DNA of 64,000 bases from positions 62,001 to 126,000 of the forward strand of contig JAJPHN010000051.1 of the NCBI GenBank assembly GCA_021325235.1. Direction: 5' to 3'. The notes under the pieces were generated by a model. That model saw nothing but the letters and a program-made list of their open reading frames with translations. It was not told where the DNA came from and ran no database searches. Below are positions 1 to 8,893 of the stretch, piece after piece (positions within the stretch are counted from its first letter, which is position 1; the number at the start of each line of letters is the position of its first letter). This DNA is from Terriglobia bacterium (GTDB lineage: Bacteria > Acidobacteriota > Terriglobia > Bryobacterales > Bryobacteraceae). The position numbers and the translations under genes are program-made.

Positions 1-144
1 GTCATCTCGTCCTGCCTTCTCTACAGCAACGTCGTTTGTAATCCGGCCCAATCGACACCCGCATCGATTTTTTCAGGCATTCTCTACAGGTAATCGAGAT
101 CGAACGCCGCCGTCAATGGCTGTATCGGCGCGTACCATGAAGGA

Positions 145-945
145 GTGAAGCGCGCTGCACTCCCCCTGAGCTTCGCCCTCGTCCTCGCCGCCCTGCTGTT
201 TCTCGATTTCAAGGGCTATCAGAGCCTGAAGCGCATGGAGCAGAAGATGGCCGCCCTCAGCGACCGTGTCGACGACGCCAGCCGTCTGGCACAGGAAGAA
301 TCGAGCGCCGCCGCAGCCGCCAGCCGCCGGGCCGATGAAGCCGCCGCACGCGCCGAAGTTGCCGCCGGAGCGCGCCGCCAGGCCGAAGAGCAGAAGCAGC
401 AGGCCGAGCTTGGGCAGGCGCAGGCGCAGACCGCCGCCCAGCAAGCCACCGCTCAGGCGCAACAGGCGCAGGACGAGCTGGCCCGCATCCGCCGCGAACG
501 CGAAGAAGAGCTCAACCGCATGCAGGAAGCTCTGAACCGCGTGGTCGAAACCAAGCGCACCCCGCAGGGTATGACCATCATCCTGCCCGACTCGACGTTC
601 CGCTTCGATTTCGACAGCGCCGAGCTCTCGCCCAAGAACCGCGAACTGCTCAGCCGCGTGGCGGGCATTCTGCTGGTTTCGAAAGGTTATGGGCTGTCGG
701 TCTTCGGCTACACCGACGACGTCGGTACCGCTGACTACAACCAGCAGCTTTCCATGCGCCGGGCCGCTGCCGTTCGGCAGTACCTGGTCCAGTCCGGGCT
801 CGATCCGGCCATCATCAATGTGAAGGGCTACGGCAAGACCAGCCCGCTGGTGGCCGGAACCACGGCTACGGCCCGCGCACGCAACCGCCGCGTCGAGATC
901 GCGCTTACCGACAGCCAGATCCACTTTGAGTCTTCGCCTCGCTGA
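145..945 (+). CDS. OmpA-family peptidoglycan-binding protein with N-terminal anchor and coiled coil
   Basis: A 266-residue protein. Residues 4-22 are a hydrophobic segment (ALPLSFALVLAALLFL) that could be an uncleaved anchor. Residues 30-145 are very rich in Ala, Glu, Gln and Arg and should form a long coiled coil. Residues about 150-262 form an OmpA C-terminal domain, recognisable from FDSAELSP, FGYTDDVG and the late MRRAAAVRQYL and ARNRRVEI motifs that bind diaminopimelate in the family. It probably links the envelope to peptidoglycan. The start is uncertain: GTG at 145 keeps the membrane segment, but AAGGAG at 140-145 runs straight into it, and the next ATG (235) would remove the anchor. 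The family call is firm; the cellular role is inferred. Confidence 0.85.
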   Translation: MKRAALPLSFALVLAALLFLDFKGYQSLKRMEQKMAALSDRVDDASRLAQEESSAAAAASRRADEAAARAEVAAGARRQAEEQKQQAELGQAQAQTAAQQATAQAQQAQDELARIRREREEELNRMQEALNRVVETKRTPQGMTIILPDSTFRFDFDSAELSPKNRELLSRVAGILLVSKGYGLSVFGYTDDVGTADYNQQLSMRRAAAVRQYLVQSGLDPAIINVKGYGKTSPLVAGTTATARARNRRVEIALTDSQIHFESSPR

Positions 946-964
946 GAACCGCGGGCTTATCCAT

Positions 965-1786
965 TCACTGGCGAAGCGCGGTGAAATCCTTACCGTAAAC
1001 ACGGACGACGAGGCCGGCCACCAGCCATAGCAGGGCTGCGTAAAGTCCGTACCACATCACCTCCTGCGCCGCCGTCACCCGCGGAGGACTGAAGATCACC
1101 AGCGATCCGGTGGAGCTGATATGCATAAGCTGCGCCAGCAAGACGCTTGCCGTATTGCTGTAAAGCCAGCAGATGAGTACGCGCATGGCCGTCATAGCCA
1201 CCGTGAAGACCAGAAAGAAAGGGAACCAGTAGCGGCCATGCGGGGTGGCGGTGCCCAGGTAATTGATGACAGGTAAGTGCCACGTGCCCCAAAGCAAGCC
1301 CAGAAGCACACTCGCGGCAAGAGCGCTATTCCGCCGGCGCATCTTTGGGAACACGTAGCCGGTCCAGCCGATCTCCTCCAAGAGCCCCGCCGGAACGCCA
1401 AAGAAGATACCCGTCAGAAAATGGTTCGGCGCGTACTCCGGAGAGAGGAATCGTTCCAAAACAAGGAGAAGGACCACAATCAGCGCCGGAGGGATGAGGA
1501 ATGCTGCATACCACCGCCCGGGAATACGGCGGCCGAAAATCCGGTGCACGAGATCCCGCAGGCCGCTCTTTCCATCCACAATCATCGTCAGAATGACGCC
1601 GGTAAGACTCGGGCCCAGAAGCATGGCCGGAAACATTAAAATGCCGGTCGTTTTCGACAACGGTGTGTGGCGCAGAAGCTGAGGCGCAGCCACCGCGAAC
1701 GCACCGATCCACGAAATCGCAAAAGTCATGACGAAATAGCTCAGGACATCGCGGTTTCGGATGCAGTTTGCGAGGCGAGCGCGCAC
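965..1786 (-). CDS. CPBP (CAAX-like) intramembrane protease-family protein
   Basis: A 273-residue, strongly hydrophobic protein with about seven or eight membrane segments, convergent with the OmpA-like gene. It shows the CPBP/Abi signature: EEIGWTGYVFP (motif 1), LLWGTWHLPV (motif 2 with its His) and LAQLMHIS (motif 3 with its His). In the family motif EExxxR the Arg follows EExxx; here that place is Thr (EEIGWT), so the catalytic set is not fully canonical. Family members cleave prenylated or other membrane proteins, or act in bacteriocin immunity, and the substrate cannot be told from sequence. No operon partner is obvious; the next gene on this strand starts about 370 bases upstream. Confidence 0.8.
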   Translation of the reverse strand: MRARLANCIRNRDVLSYFVMTFAISWIGAFAVAAPQLLRHTPLSKTTGILMFPAMLLGPSLTGVILTMIVDGKSGLRDLVHRIFGRRIPGRWYAAFLIPPALIVVLLLVLERFLSPEYAPNHFLTGIFFGVPAGLLEEIGWTGYVFPKMRRRNSALAASVLLGLLWGTWHLPVINYLGTATPHGRYWFPFFLVFTVAMTAMRVLICWLYSNTASVLLAQLMHISSTGSLVIFSPPRVTAAQEVMWYGLYAALLWLVAGLVVRVYGKDFTALRQ

Positions 1787-1794
1787 CGGTAGAA

Positions 1795-2154
1795 CTATAG
1801 TTTACGGCTGGCTTTTTCTCCGCGGAAGAACCGGTTTTCATGCGCCTTCATGTCCACCCGCTTGCCGCGAAAGCGCACGCCTTCCAGCTCGAGACGCATG
1901 CGCTGCTCCAGGTTCCAGGGCGCCGGCGTCTTCAGCTGGCCGCCCGCGCCGAGCACCCGGTGCCACGGCAATCGCTCGCCGTACTTGCCGAGCACCTGCG
2001 CCACTTGCCGGTGGTAACGCGGATAGCCCGCCGCTTCGGCCACCCCGCCGTACGTCGCTACCTTGCCTTTCGGAATGGAACGGATCGTGTCACAGATCGC
2101 CCGCTCCATCCGCTCCGTTTTGGAAGGCTGCCCACTGCTACCCGACGGTTTCAT
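1795..2154 (-). CDS. Alkyltransferase-like (Atl/MGMT C-domain) DNA repair protein
   Basis: A 119-residue protein with the DNA-binding fold of O6-alkylguanine-DNA alkyltransferase: IPKGKVATYGGVAEAAG is the helix-turn-helix region, followed by residues 63-67 PWHRV. True MGMT enzymes have PCHRV with the alkyl-accepting Cys. Trp at that position defines the Atl proteins, which bind alkylated guanine without repairing it and hand the lesion to nucleotide excision repair. The start at 2154 is chosen because its ATG forms an ATGA overlap with the stop of the upstream gene (2151-2957), and because the longer reading frame only shadows that gene. Expression should be translationally coupled to it. Confidence 0.88.
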   Translation of the reverse strand: MKPSGSSGQPSKTERMERAICDTIRSIPKGKVATYGGVAEAAGYPRYHRQVAQVLGKYGERLPWHRVLGAGGQLKTPAPWNLEQRMRLELEGVRFRGKRVDMKAHENRFFRGEKASRKL

Positions 2155-2957
2155 TTCGCAAGCGCGTCCCGCGTCTGCTTGAGCGTCGAGGCGAGCGAAT
2201 CGTGCGGCATCTTCTGTATATAAGGTCCGACGGCCCAGTTCAGGCCAGGCGGCACATCGCGCGAGAGCGAAAGCGTGCGGCACTCCGCAATCACCCCGCC
2301 GTTCACGGCTTCAAACGTCCAGTAGGAATAAAGGCGCCAGAGATAGCCGTGTCCCTCGCCCTCGGGAAACTTGCGCCCGCTCGCGAACAGCCCGGTATCG
2401 TGCTCGATCACCCGTCGCGCATACGCCTCGCCTTTCCACTTGCCCGGCCCAATCCGCTGATAGGTCACGTCTTCATCCACATCCAGCACCACCGGCACGA
2501 TCCCCTTCTGCCGCAGCTGCCAGCGTCCGAGCACATGATCGCCCGTGCGCTCGACGGTTTTCGATTCCGCCACGGCCGGGTAGATGTCTTTATGCCGGTC
2601 GAAGTCTTCGAGCAGATGAACCACCTGCGCTGGCGTGCGGTTCGGAATGAAGATGGCCCCCAGCCAGTCGTGGATCAGCCCGTCGCTGATCGGCGCTGGT
2701 TTTCCGCCGTTCATCTGCTCGATAAACAGCTCGCCGCCAAGCACCTGCTCGCGCGCCTTCGCGTCCTGATCGATGAAAAGCAGGCTCTTTTTGCCGCTCC
2801 AGCGCTCTTCCAGTTCCCTCCGGACGTTCGCTGCATAACTCTCAAACTCGGCCGTCGTCTTCGCCGACAGATTCACCACCAGTTGCGCCCGTACCAGCGG
2901 AGCGAACGCAAAGCAGGCAGCCAGCAGCGCCAGGATGTTTCTCACAACCGATTCCAT
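2151..2957 (-). CDS. Exported protein with SRPBCC/START-like fold, function unknown
   Basis: A 268-residue protein with a signal peptide (residues about 1-24, hydrophobic run ILALLAACFAFAPLV, cleavage likely after VRA). The body has the pattern of a lipid- or ligand-binding SRPBCC/START-like domain: WLGAIFIPNRTPAQVVHLLEDFDRH resembles the helix-grip start, followed by alternating strands and the ending SLASTLKQTRDALAK helix. It is the first gene of a two-gene unit with the Atl protein. I do not recognise a specific function; periplasmic location is inferred from the signal peptide. It is divergent from the small gene at 3109 across a 150-base promoter region. Confidence 0.65.
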   Translation of the reverse strand: MESVVRNILALLAACFAFAPLVRAQLVVNLSAKTTAEFESYAANVRRELEERWSGKKSLLFIDQDAKAREQVLGGELFIEQMNGGKPAPISDGLIHDWLGAIFIPNRTPAQVVHLLEDFDRHKDIYPAVAESKTVERTGDHVLGRWQLRQKGIVPVVLDVDEDVTYQRIGPGKWKGEAYARRVIEHDTGLFASGRKFPEGEGHGYLWRLYSYWTFEAVNGGVIAECRTLSLSRDVPPGLNWAVGPYIQKMPHDSLASTLKQTRDALAK

Positions 2958-3060
2958 TCTCGCGCGCTGCCGTTTAGGAGATTGCCGGGGAACCAGCTGA
3001 TTAGCCGCGAATATCCTCGCGGTTTTCCGTGTTAAGCCTCGGGTTTTCCTGGATTCTCCA

Positions 3061-3101
3061 GTACTGCATTTTCTAGTACAATCGGAATTGTTCAGCAGTA
3101 C
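3061..3101. promoter_or_regulatory. Possible regulatory region with inverted and direct repeats
   Basis: Between two divergent genes lie GTACTG (3061-3066) and its inverse CAGTAC (3096-3101), an inner inverted repeat ACAAT-CGGA-ATTGT (3078-3091), and three copies of AGTAC. TACAAT at 3077-3082 could be a -10 box for the gene at 3109. No matching -35 box is clear. Confidence 0.3.
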
Positions 3102-3108
3102 AGTTTGT

Positions 3109-3393
3109 ATGGCGCTACCCTTGCATCCTGCGGTTTCTTCTGCGTACGCGGAAATCCCCTTCGAAAAGTCCTATACGTTAAGCCGCAGCATTGCTGCCAT
3201 CCCGGTACTCGCGACGCCCCTGCCCCAGCTCGGACTGATGACTCGCTTGCCGGAAGGCGCCGAACTCGAGCTGCGCGGCGCCGGCTTCGATGACCAGACG
3301 ATCCGCGTCAGCTGGGCCGGGCAGTCGTATTTCGTATTTCTGGCCGATCTCGAGAGCCGCCGCAAGCCCGCCGCGTTCGCCGCCGCTGTTTAG
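3109..3393 (+). CDS. Small hypothetical protein
   Basis: A 94-residue protein starting at an ATG (MALPLHP). A TTG 21 bases earlier in frame is possible but less likely. It has no signal peptide or membrane helix that I can see. The C-terminal half (AELELRGAGFDDQTIRVSWAG, QSYFVFLADLESR) looks like a small beta-rich domain. Codon use matches its neighbours and the frame is GC3-rich, which supports coding. A divergent promoter region lies upstream. I do not recognise the family. Confidence 0.5.
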   Translation: MALPLHPAVSSAYAEIPFEKSYTLSRSIAAIPVLATPLPQLGLMTRLPEGAELELRGAGFDDQTIRVSWAGQSYFVFLADLESRRKPAAFAAAV

Positions 3394-3536
3394 ATCTCGT
3401 CGCCCAGCCAGCCGCCCGGGAACGTATACTGGGAAATTGCAGGCAAGGGCGTTTTTCGCGTCTGCCTGCCTGAGCAGTCCCGCCTTGAAGATCATTTGGG
3501 CGAGGCGAAGATCCAAGGAGTTTCCAGCTTCCATCT

Positions 3537-5465
3537 ATGTTTGATCTGTTCCGCAGCCGGGAGAAGAGTGTCCGCTTCATGCTGGGTGCCTTGCTGCTGG
3601 TCGTTTCGGCCGGTATGCTCGTGTACCTCATTCCCGGCGGTGTCGGTGGCCCGAGCGCTTCGGGCCAGAATGTGATCGCCGCGGTGGGCGACCAGAAGAT
3701 CACCACTGTTGACCTCGATCGCTCCATCCAGCGCATTACTCGCGGTCAGGCGAACCTGCCCAAAGGTCTGCTCGCCATGTATGTCCCGACGCTGGTCAAC
3801 CAGATGATCGAATCGAAGGCGCTGGCCTATAAAGCGCGCGAAATCGGACTGCATATCTCGGACCAGGAACTCAGCGACCGCATTGCTGCCGAGGTTGCTC
3901 CGGCGCTCGGCGGCAAGTTTGATTTTCAGGTCTACCAGTCGGCTCTCGCCCAGCAGGGCATGACCGTCGCCGATTTCGAAAACGAGCAGCGGGAAGCCAT
4001 GCTCGGCGCACGGCTCGAAAACATCGAGCTGCAGTCGCTGATCGTCTCCGATGCCGACGCCCGCGCCGAATACCAGCGCAAAAACCTCAAAGTCGGCCTG
4101 CAGTACATCCAGTTCGATCCCAAGAACTTCGTCTCGAAAGTGGATAAGAGCGAGGCGGCCGTGAAAGGCTACTTCGACAAGCACCGCTCCGAATTCCGTA
4201 CACCCGAAACGCGCGATTTAGGACTGATCGTTGGCTCGACGGCTGATTTCATTCAGTCGGCCAACATCTCCGACGCGCAGCTGCAGCAGGAATACAACGA
4301 GAACATCGACAGCTATCGGCTGCCGGAGCGCGTGAAAGTGCGGCACATTCTGATCAAGACGCAGGGCAAGCCGAAGGACGAGATTCCCGCGCTCAAGGCC
4401 AAAGCGGAAGACATCCTGAAGCAGCTACAGCACGGCGGCAACTTCGCTGAACTCGCCAAGAAGTATTCGGACGATCCCGGCTCGGCACAGAAGGGCGGCG
4501 AACTCGATCCCATCGTCCATGGCCAGACCGTCCCGAACTTCGAGAAGGCTGCGTTTTCCCTGAAGCCCGGCGAAACCAGCGGCCTGATCGAGACCGAGTA
4601 CGGCTACCACATCATCCAGTGCGAACAGAAGTTCCCGGCGCACACCGAAACCTTTGACGAAGTGAAGCCGCAGCTGCTGATGGAAGCCAAGCGCCAGGCC
4701 GCCTCCGACAATCTGCGCAAGGCGATCGACAGCGCGCACTCCGAGATCGGACGCAATCCGTCGCAGGCCGAGGCGATCGCGAAGAAGTACAACCTGAAAT
4801 ATTTCCCGGTGAGCGGGTTCGTGAATAGCGGCTCGCTGCCCGATGTGAACCGCCCGCCGGATCTGATCAATTCGATCTTCAATACCTCGAAGAACAATGT
4901 CACCGAGATCGCCAGCCTCGATCCGCAGGGCAAGCAGGCCTTCGCGGTCGTCACGGGCATCACCCCCGCGCACGATGCCGATTACGCTTCTGTGCAGGCG
5001 GATGTGGTGAAGAAGTACACCGAAGCGCAATCCGAACAGCTCGCCGAGCAAGCGGCCAAAGCCGCGGCGGACCGCGCGCGTAAAGGCGAGAGCCTCGAAG
5101 CGATCGCGAAAAGCTACGGCGCCGAAGTCAAGACCGCGGCTCCTTTCACCATCGACGGTGCTGCCGAAGGCATCGGCTCCGCTTCTCAGCTATCGGCCGC
5201 CTTCAAGGACAACGTAGGCGATATCGTGGGACCGGTTGCAACCTCGACCGGCCAGTTTGTGTGCCGCGTCTCGGAGAAGATTCCGGCCGACATGAGCCAG
5301 TTCGCCGCCAACAAGAACGCCATTGTGCAGAGCCTGCAGCAGCAGCGCCAGACCGTACAGGGTCCGCTTTTCCGCGACAGTATCGTGAACGACTTGAAGC
5401 GCCGCGGCAAAATCAAGATCAACGAAGCGACCCTTACCCGCATCATCAACTCCTACCAGGGATAA
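3537..5465 (+). CDS. PpiD/SurA-like membrane-anchored peptidyl-prolyl isomerase
   Basis: A 642-residue protein. An N-terminal cytoplasmic tail (MFDLFRSREKSVRF) is followed by one membrane helix (about 15-34, MLGALLLVVSAGMLVYLIPG), the PpiD arrangement. Residues about 50-220 are a SurA_N_3-type chaperone region. Residues about 265-360 are a parvulin domain: VRHILI, FAELAKKYSDDPGSAQKGGEL and ETEYGYHIIQ are the usual motifs. A second, degenerate helical chaperone region makes up the C-terminus. It should help outer-membrane and periplasmic proteins fold as they leave the Sec translocon. An AAGGAG sits 16 bases before the ATG, an unusually long spacing. The DedA gene follows 10 bases downstream, so the two may be cotranscribed. 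Confidence 0.88.
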   Translation: MFDLFRSREKSVRFMLGALLLVVSAGMLVYLIPGGVGGPSASGQNVIAAVGDQKITTVDLDRSIQRITRGQANLPKGLLAMYVPTLVNQMIESKALAYKAREIGLHISDQELSDRIAAEVAPALGGKFDFQVYQSALAQQGMTVADFENEQREAMLGARLENIELQSLIVSDADARAEYQRKNLKVGLQYIQFDPKNFVSKVDKSEAAVKGYFDKHRSEFRTPETRDLGLIVGSTADFIQSANISDAQLQQEYNENIDSYRLPERVKVRHILIKTQGKPKDEIPALKAKAEDILKQLQHGGNFAELAKKYSDDPGSAQKGGELDPIVHGQTVPNFEKAAFSLKPGETSGLIETEYGYHIIQCEQKFPAHTETFDEVKPQLLMEAKRQAASDNLRKAIDSAHSEIGRNPSQAEAIAKKYNLKYFPVSGFVNSGSLPDVNRPPDLINSIFNTSKNNVTEIASLDPQGKQAFAVVTGITPAHDADYASVQADVVKKYTEAQSEQLAEQAAKAAADRARKGESLEAIAKSYGAEVKTAAPFTIDGAAEGIGSASQLSAAFKDNVGDIVGPVATSTGQFVCRVSEKIPADMSQFAANKNAIVQSLQQQRQTVQGPLFRDSIVNDLKRRGKIKINEATLTRIINSYQG

Positions 5466-5475
5466 GAACGAACGC

Positions 5476-6138
5476 GTGCTGCATCAATTCCTCGATTTCG
5501 TCCGCAGCCTGACCAATCCCGATCAGCTGATCTATCTACTGTCCACGGTCCTGTCCGGCTGGGTCGGCTATGTCGCGCTGTTCGCGGTCGTGTTTGCGGA
5601 AAGCGGTTTGCTGGTCGGCTTCTTCCTGCCGGGCGATTCGCTGCTCTTCACGGTCGGCATTGTGGCGGGCGCGGGCAAACTGCCGATCATCGGCACGATC
5701 GTCATGCTCACCGCCGCCTCGATTCTGGGCGATGGCATCGGGTTTCTGCTCGGCAGCACGCTCGGTTATTCGCTCTTCAAAAACACGAACTCGCGCATCT
5801 TCCGGCGCGAATACCTAGACCGCACGCACGAGTTCTACGAACGCCACGGCGGCAAGACCATCATCTATGCCAAGTTTGTGCCGATCATTCGCACTTTCGC
5901 CGCCTTCATTGCGGGCGTCGGCAAAATGCATTACGTGCGCTTTCTCTCGTTCAATGTGTTCGGCGCCATTGGCTGGGTGACCTCGATGATCATGCTCGGC
6001 TATCTGCTCGGCAACGTGCCGTTTATCCGGCACAATTTCGAGAAGGTGGTCCTGCTGATCATCGCTGTGTCGCTTTTACCAGCCTTGCTGCACATTCTCA
6101 AGAGCCGCAAGCAGCAGCCCGCGCTCACCAGCAAATAA
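5476..6138 (+). CDS. DedA-family membrane protein
   Basis: A 220-residue polytopic membrane protein with DedA hallmarks: FAESGLLVGFFLPGDSLLF near the N-terminus, a glycine-rich reentrant region, and the conserved basic segment KFVPIIRTFAAFIAGVGKM followed by FNVFGAIGWV. DedA proteins recycle undecaprenyl phosphate or flip other lipids and keep the membrane potential. The start is a GTG ten bases after the foldase stop; no other start keeps the first helix. The end of the gene is 7 bases from a convergent hypothetical gene, with no terminator hairpin visible between them. Confidence 0.9.
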   Translation: MLHQFLDFVRSLTNPDQLIYLLSTVLSGWVGYVALFAVVFAESGLLVGFFLPGDSLLFTVGIVAGAGKLPIIGTIVMLTAASILGDGIGFLLGSTLGYSLFKNTNSRIFRREYLDRTHEFYERHGGKTIIYAKFVPIIRTFAAFIAGVGKMHYVRFLSFNVFGAIGWVTSMIMLGYLLGNVPFIRHNFEKVVLLIIAVSLLPALLHILKSRKQQPALTSK

Positions 6139-6145
6139 TCCGCTC

Positions 6146-6898
6146 TCACGCCGCCACGGGCAGCGGCATCACGTTATCGCTCGCCAGCTTCGACGCCAGC
6201 GCATCGGTTGCAATGCGCAGCAGCTCTTCGGCGCGATCGCCCATGGGACACTCATCGGAAAAGCGCCGCAGCTGCGTGTGGAACGCGCGCCGCAACAGTA
6301 GCGCCGCATCCTCAAGTCCCTTCTGCGGAATATCGATGATGGCGAACTTCAGAATGCTGTCCATCAGCACGGTCTCGACATTCAGCATGCGATACAGCGC
6401 GCGCCGGTTCTTTGCCACGTATTTCACCACTTCCTTGCTGCGATACGCAAAGTAGTGCTCGCGCGTAAACCAGCCGAACTGCTTGGTGTCGATGCTCTTC
6501 AGCTCGCGCCCGAGCCGGTACGCTGCCGAGGCGAAGGCGCGGTTCAGCGTCTCGGTCTGCTGGATGTCGTAGGTGAACATGTTCGTCGGCCGGCCCGAAA
6601 ACGGATGCGTGCATTGATACACCAGAATCGGGTACGCCGTGTGCGGCCGCAGCAGGATTTCGGTGTGCGCATGGAACCATTCGCGCACCCATCCGCGCAG
6701 CGCCGCCTGCATGGCTTTGGAAACCGCCGCGTACGTCGGGAAATAAGCCGGAGTGCGCTCGCGCGGCGCACTCTTCCAGACGGAAAGATCCACCGCCCCG
6801 GACTCCTTTGTGGTCTCGTTCGCGATCTCGGCCTGCCCTGGCTGCGCATCTTCCGCCGCAACCGTATCGCGCTTCGGCATAACGATCAATTCGCCCAT
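6146..6898 (-). CDS. Conserved-looking hypothetical protein
   Basis: A 250-residue soluble protein. The start at 6898 (MGELIVMPKR) has a strong ribosome site, GGGAGG, 7-8 bases upstream; a longer frame to 7183 exists but reads into the AT-rich promoter region and is rejected. The N-terminal 45 residues are polar and probably disordered. The rest is helical, with an aromatic-rich centre (FGWFTREHYFAYRSKEVVKYVAKNRRALYRML). There is no signal peptide, metal motif or known domain that I can name. It is divergent from phoH. Confidence 0.6.
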   Translation of the reverse strand: MGELIVMPKRDTVAAEDAQPGQAEIANETTKESGAVDLSVWKSAPRERTPAYFPTYAAVSKAMQAALRGWVREWFHAHTEILLRPHTAYPILVYQCTHPFSGRPTNMFTYDIQQTETLNRAFASAAYRLGRELKSIDTKQFGWFTREHYFAYRSKEVVKYVAKNRRALYRMLNVETVLMDSILKFAIIDIPQKGLEDAALLLRRAFHTQLRRFSDECPMGDRAEELLRIATDALASKLASDNVMPLPVAA

Positions 6899-7040
6899 GA
6901 CATTTCCTCCCCTGGTGAGCTTTCTTCTCGCGTGTGGCTCCGGAGAGCACCGCGAACGACCACGAACATAGCACCGCGACTCCGGCCGCCGGCCCTCCCG
7001 AGCCGCCTCAAACGCCACCCCAGACCAGCGGAAGTCGTTC

Positions 7041-7188
7041 ATAAACAATAAGAAATAAAAATTGTGAGAATTTTTCGAACTGCTGTGACTATAGTTTGCT
7101 GGACCCCCGAATCCTGCGGCTTGAGGGCTTCGCCGGGAGTCCGCCCGTCCGCGCCGGATCACCGTTAATCCTGCTATAATCAAAGGGA
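7041..7188 (+). promoter_or_regulatory. Promoter region of the phoH operon
   Basis: An AT-rich patch at about 7041-7080 contrasts with the GC-rich surroundings and lies between divergent genes. A perfect -10 hexamer TATAAT is at 7175-7180. Only 8 bases separate it from ATG at 7189, the spacing expected for a leaderless transcript. I see no good -35 element 16-18 bases upstream. Confidence 0.5.
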
Positions 7189-7322
7189 ATGAGCTTCCGG
7201 CGCCTGCGCCTGTGGGTTCACGCGAATTCTCACGAAGCGGCTGGTTCGAAGCCGCCGAGTTATCTCCTGCAACAGTCCAGCCATTACCGCCCGGCCAAGC
7301 TTATTTCGTTCTCCCCTTCTTA

Positions 7323-7323
<1 letters not shown>
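7189..7323 (+). CDS. Candidate 44-residue leader ORF overlapping phoH
   Basis: ATG at 7189 opens a 44-codon frame (MSFRRLRLWVHANSHEAAGS, then KPPSYLLQQSSHYRPAKLIS and FSPS) whose stop TAA at 7321-7323 shares a base with the phoH ATG (TAATG). The perfect TATAAT just upstream would place transcription start at or next to this ATG, so it may be translated from a leaderless message and couple translation into phoH, which has no visible ribosome site of its own. There is no recognised domain. The alternative is that the region is an untranslated leader, or that phoH starts at an in-frame GTG (7212). Confidence 0.4.
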
Positions 7324-8384
<1,061 letters not shown>

Positions 8385-8392
8385 TTCGCTTT

Positions 8393-8893
8393 ATGTCTTC
8401 CGACGATCAGCCTCCGCATGCGGCGAAGCCCACTCTGCTGTTTCGCGCTTTGCCCTCGCCCAATCCGCTCTCGGCAGCTGATCGCCGAGCGCTGCGCGCG
8501 TTTGCGGAACAGCTGACAACGGAAGTCGCCGCGGGCCACGCCTTCCTGTGCCTGGTCACTGACGACCGCGAGCTGCAGCGCCTGAATCGAACCTTTCTGC
8601 AACACGATTACCCGACGGACGTTCTCTCGTTTCCGCTCGCGTCGCCCAATGGCGGTCTGGGCGAGATCGCTATTTCCATCGAACGCGCCGCAGCACAAGC
8701 CGCCGAGTTCGGCCACAATCTTCTGGACGAGCTCCGCATCCTGATGCTGCACGGGCTGCTGCATCTCACCGGCCTCGACCACGAGCGCGATCGTGGCCGC
8801 ATGGCGCAGGCCGAGCGTAAATGGCGCCATCATTTCGCGCTTCCCGAAGGCCTCATCGCCCGTAGCCGCCGAACCGCAGGGGCGAAAGCATGA
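8393..8893 (+). CDS. ybeY: Endoribonuclease YbeY, rRNA maturation factor
   Basis: A 166-residue protein with the zinc-binding signature HGLLHLTGLDH at about residues 119-129, the family's HGxLHLxGyDH motif. Upstream motifs include LNRTFLQHDYPTDVLSFPL and GEIAIS, also typical. YbeY acts in 16S rRNA 3' processing and ribosome quality control. The N-terminus has about 15 extra polar residues. The stop overlaps the start of the next gene as ATGA (8890-8893), so coupling is expected. The order phoH-ybeY-corC-era is conserved in many bacteria. Confidence 0.95.
   Translation: MSSDDQPPHAAKPTLLFRALPSPNPLSAADRRALRAFAEQLTTEVAAGHAFLCLVTDDRELQRLNRTFLQHDYPTDVLSFPLASPNGGLGEIAISIERAAAQAAEFGHNLLDELRILMLHGLLHLTGLDHERDRGRMAQAERKWRHHFALPEGLIARSRRTAGAKA

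Noticed and set aside
1-144. Possible gene end or start at the left edge
   Set aside because: No frame with supporting motif or ribosome site; left as intergenic.
73-1002. 309-codon minus frame opposite the OmpA-like gene
   Set aside because: Glycine/leucine-rich artefact of the Ala-rich coiled-coil region.
3394-3536. Open frame reading YWEIAGKGVFRVCLPEQ before the foldase gene
   Set aside because: No start codon or recognisable domain; too short to support.
6899-7183. N-terminal extension of the hypothetical protein ending at 6146
   Set aside because: It passes through the AT-rich promoter region; ATG 6898 has a strong ribosome site.
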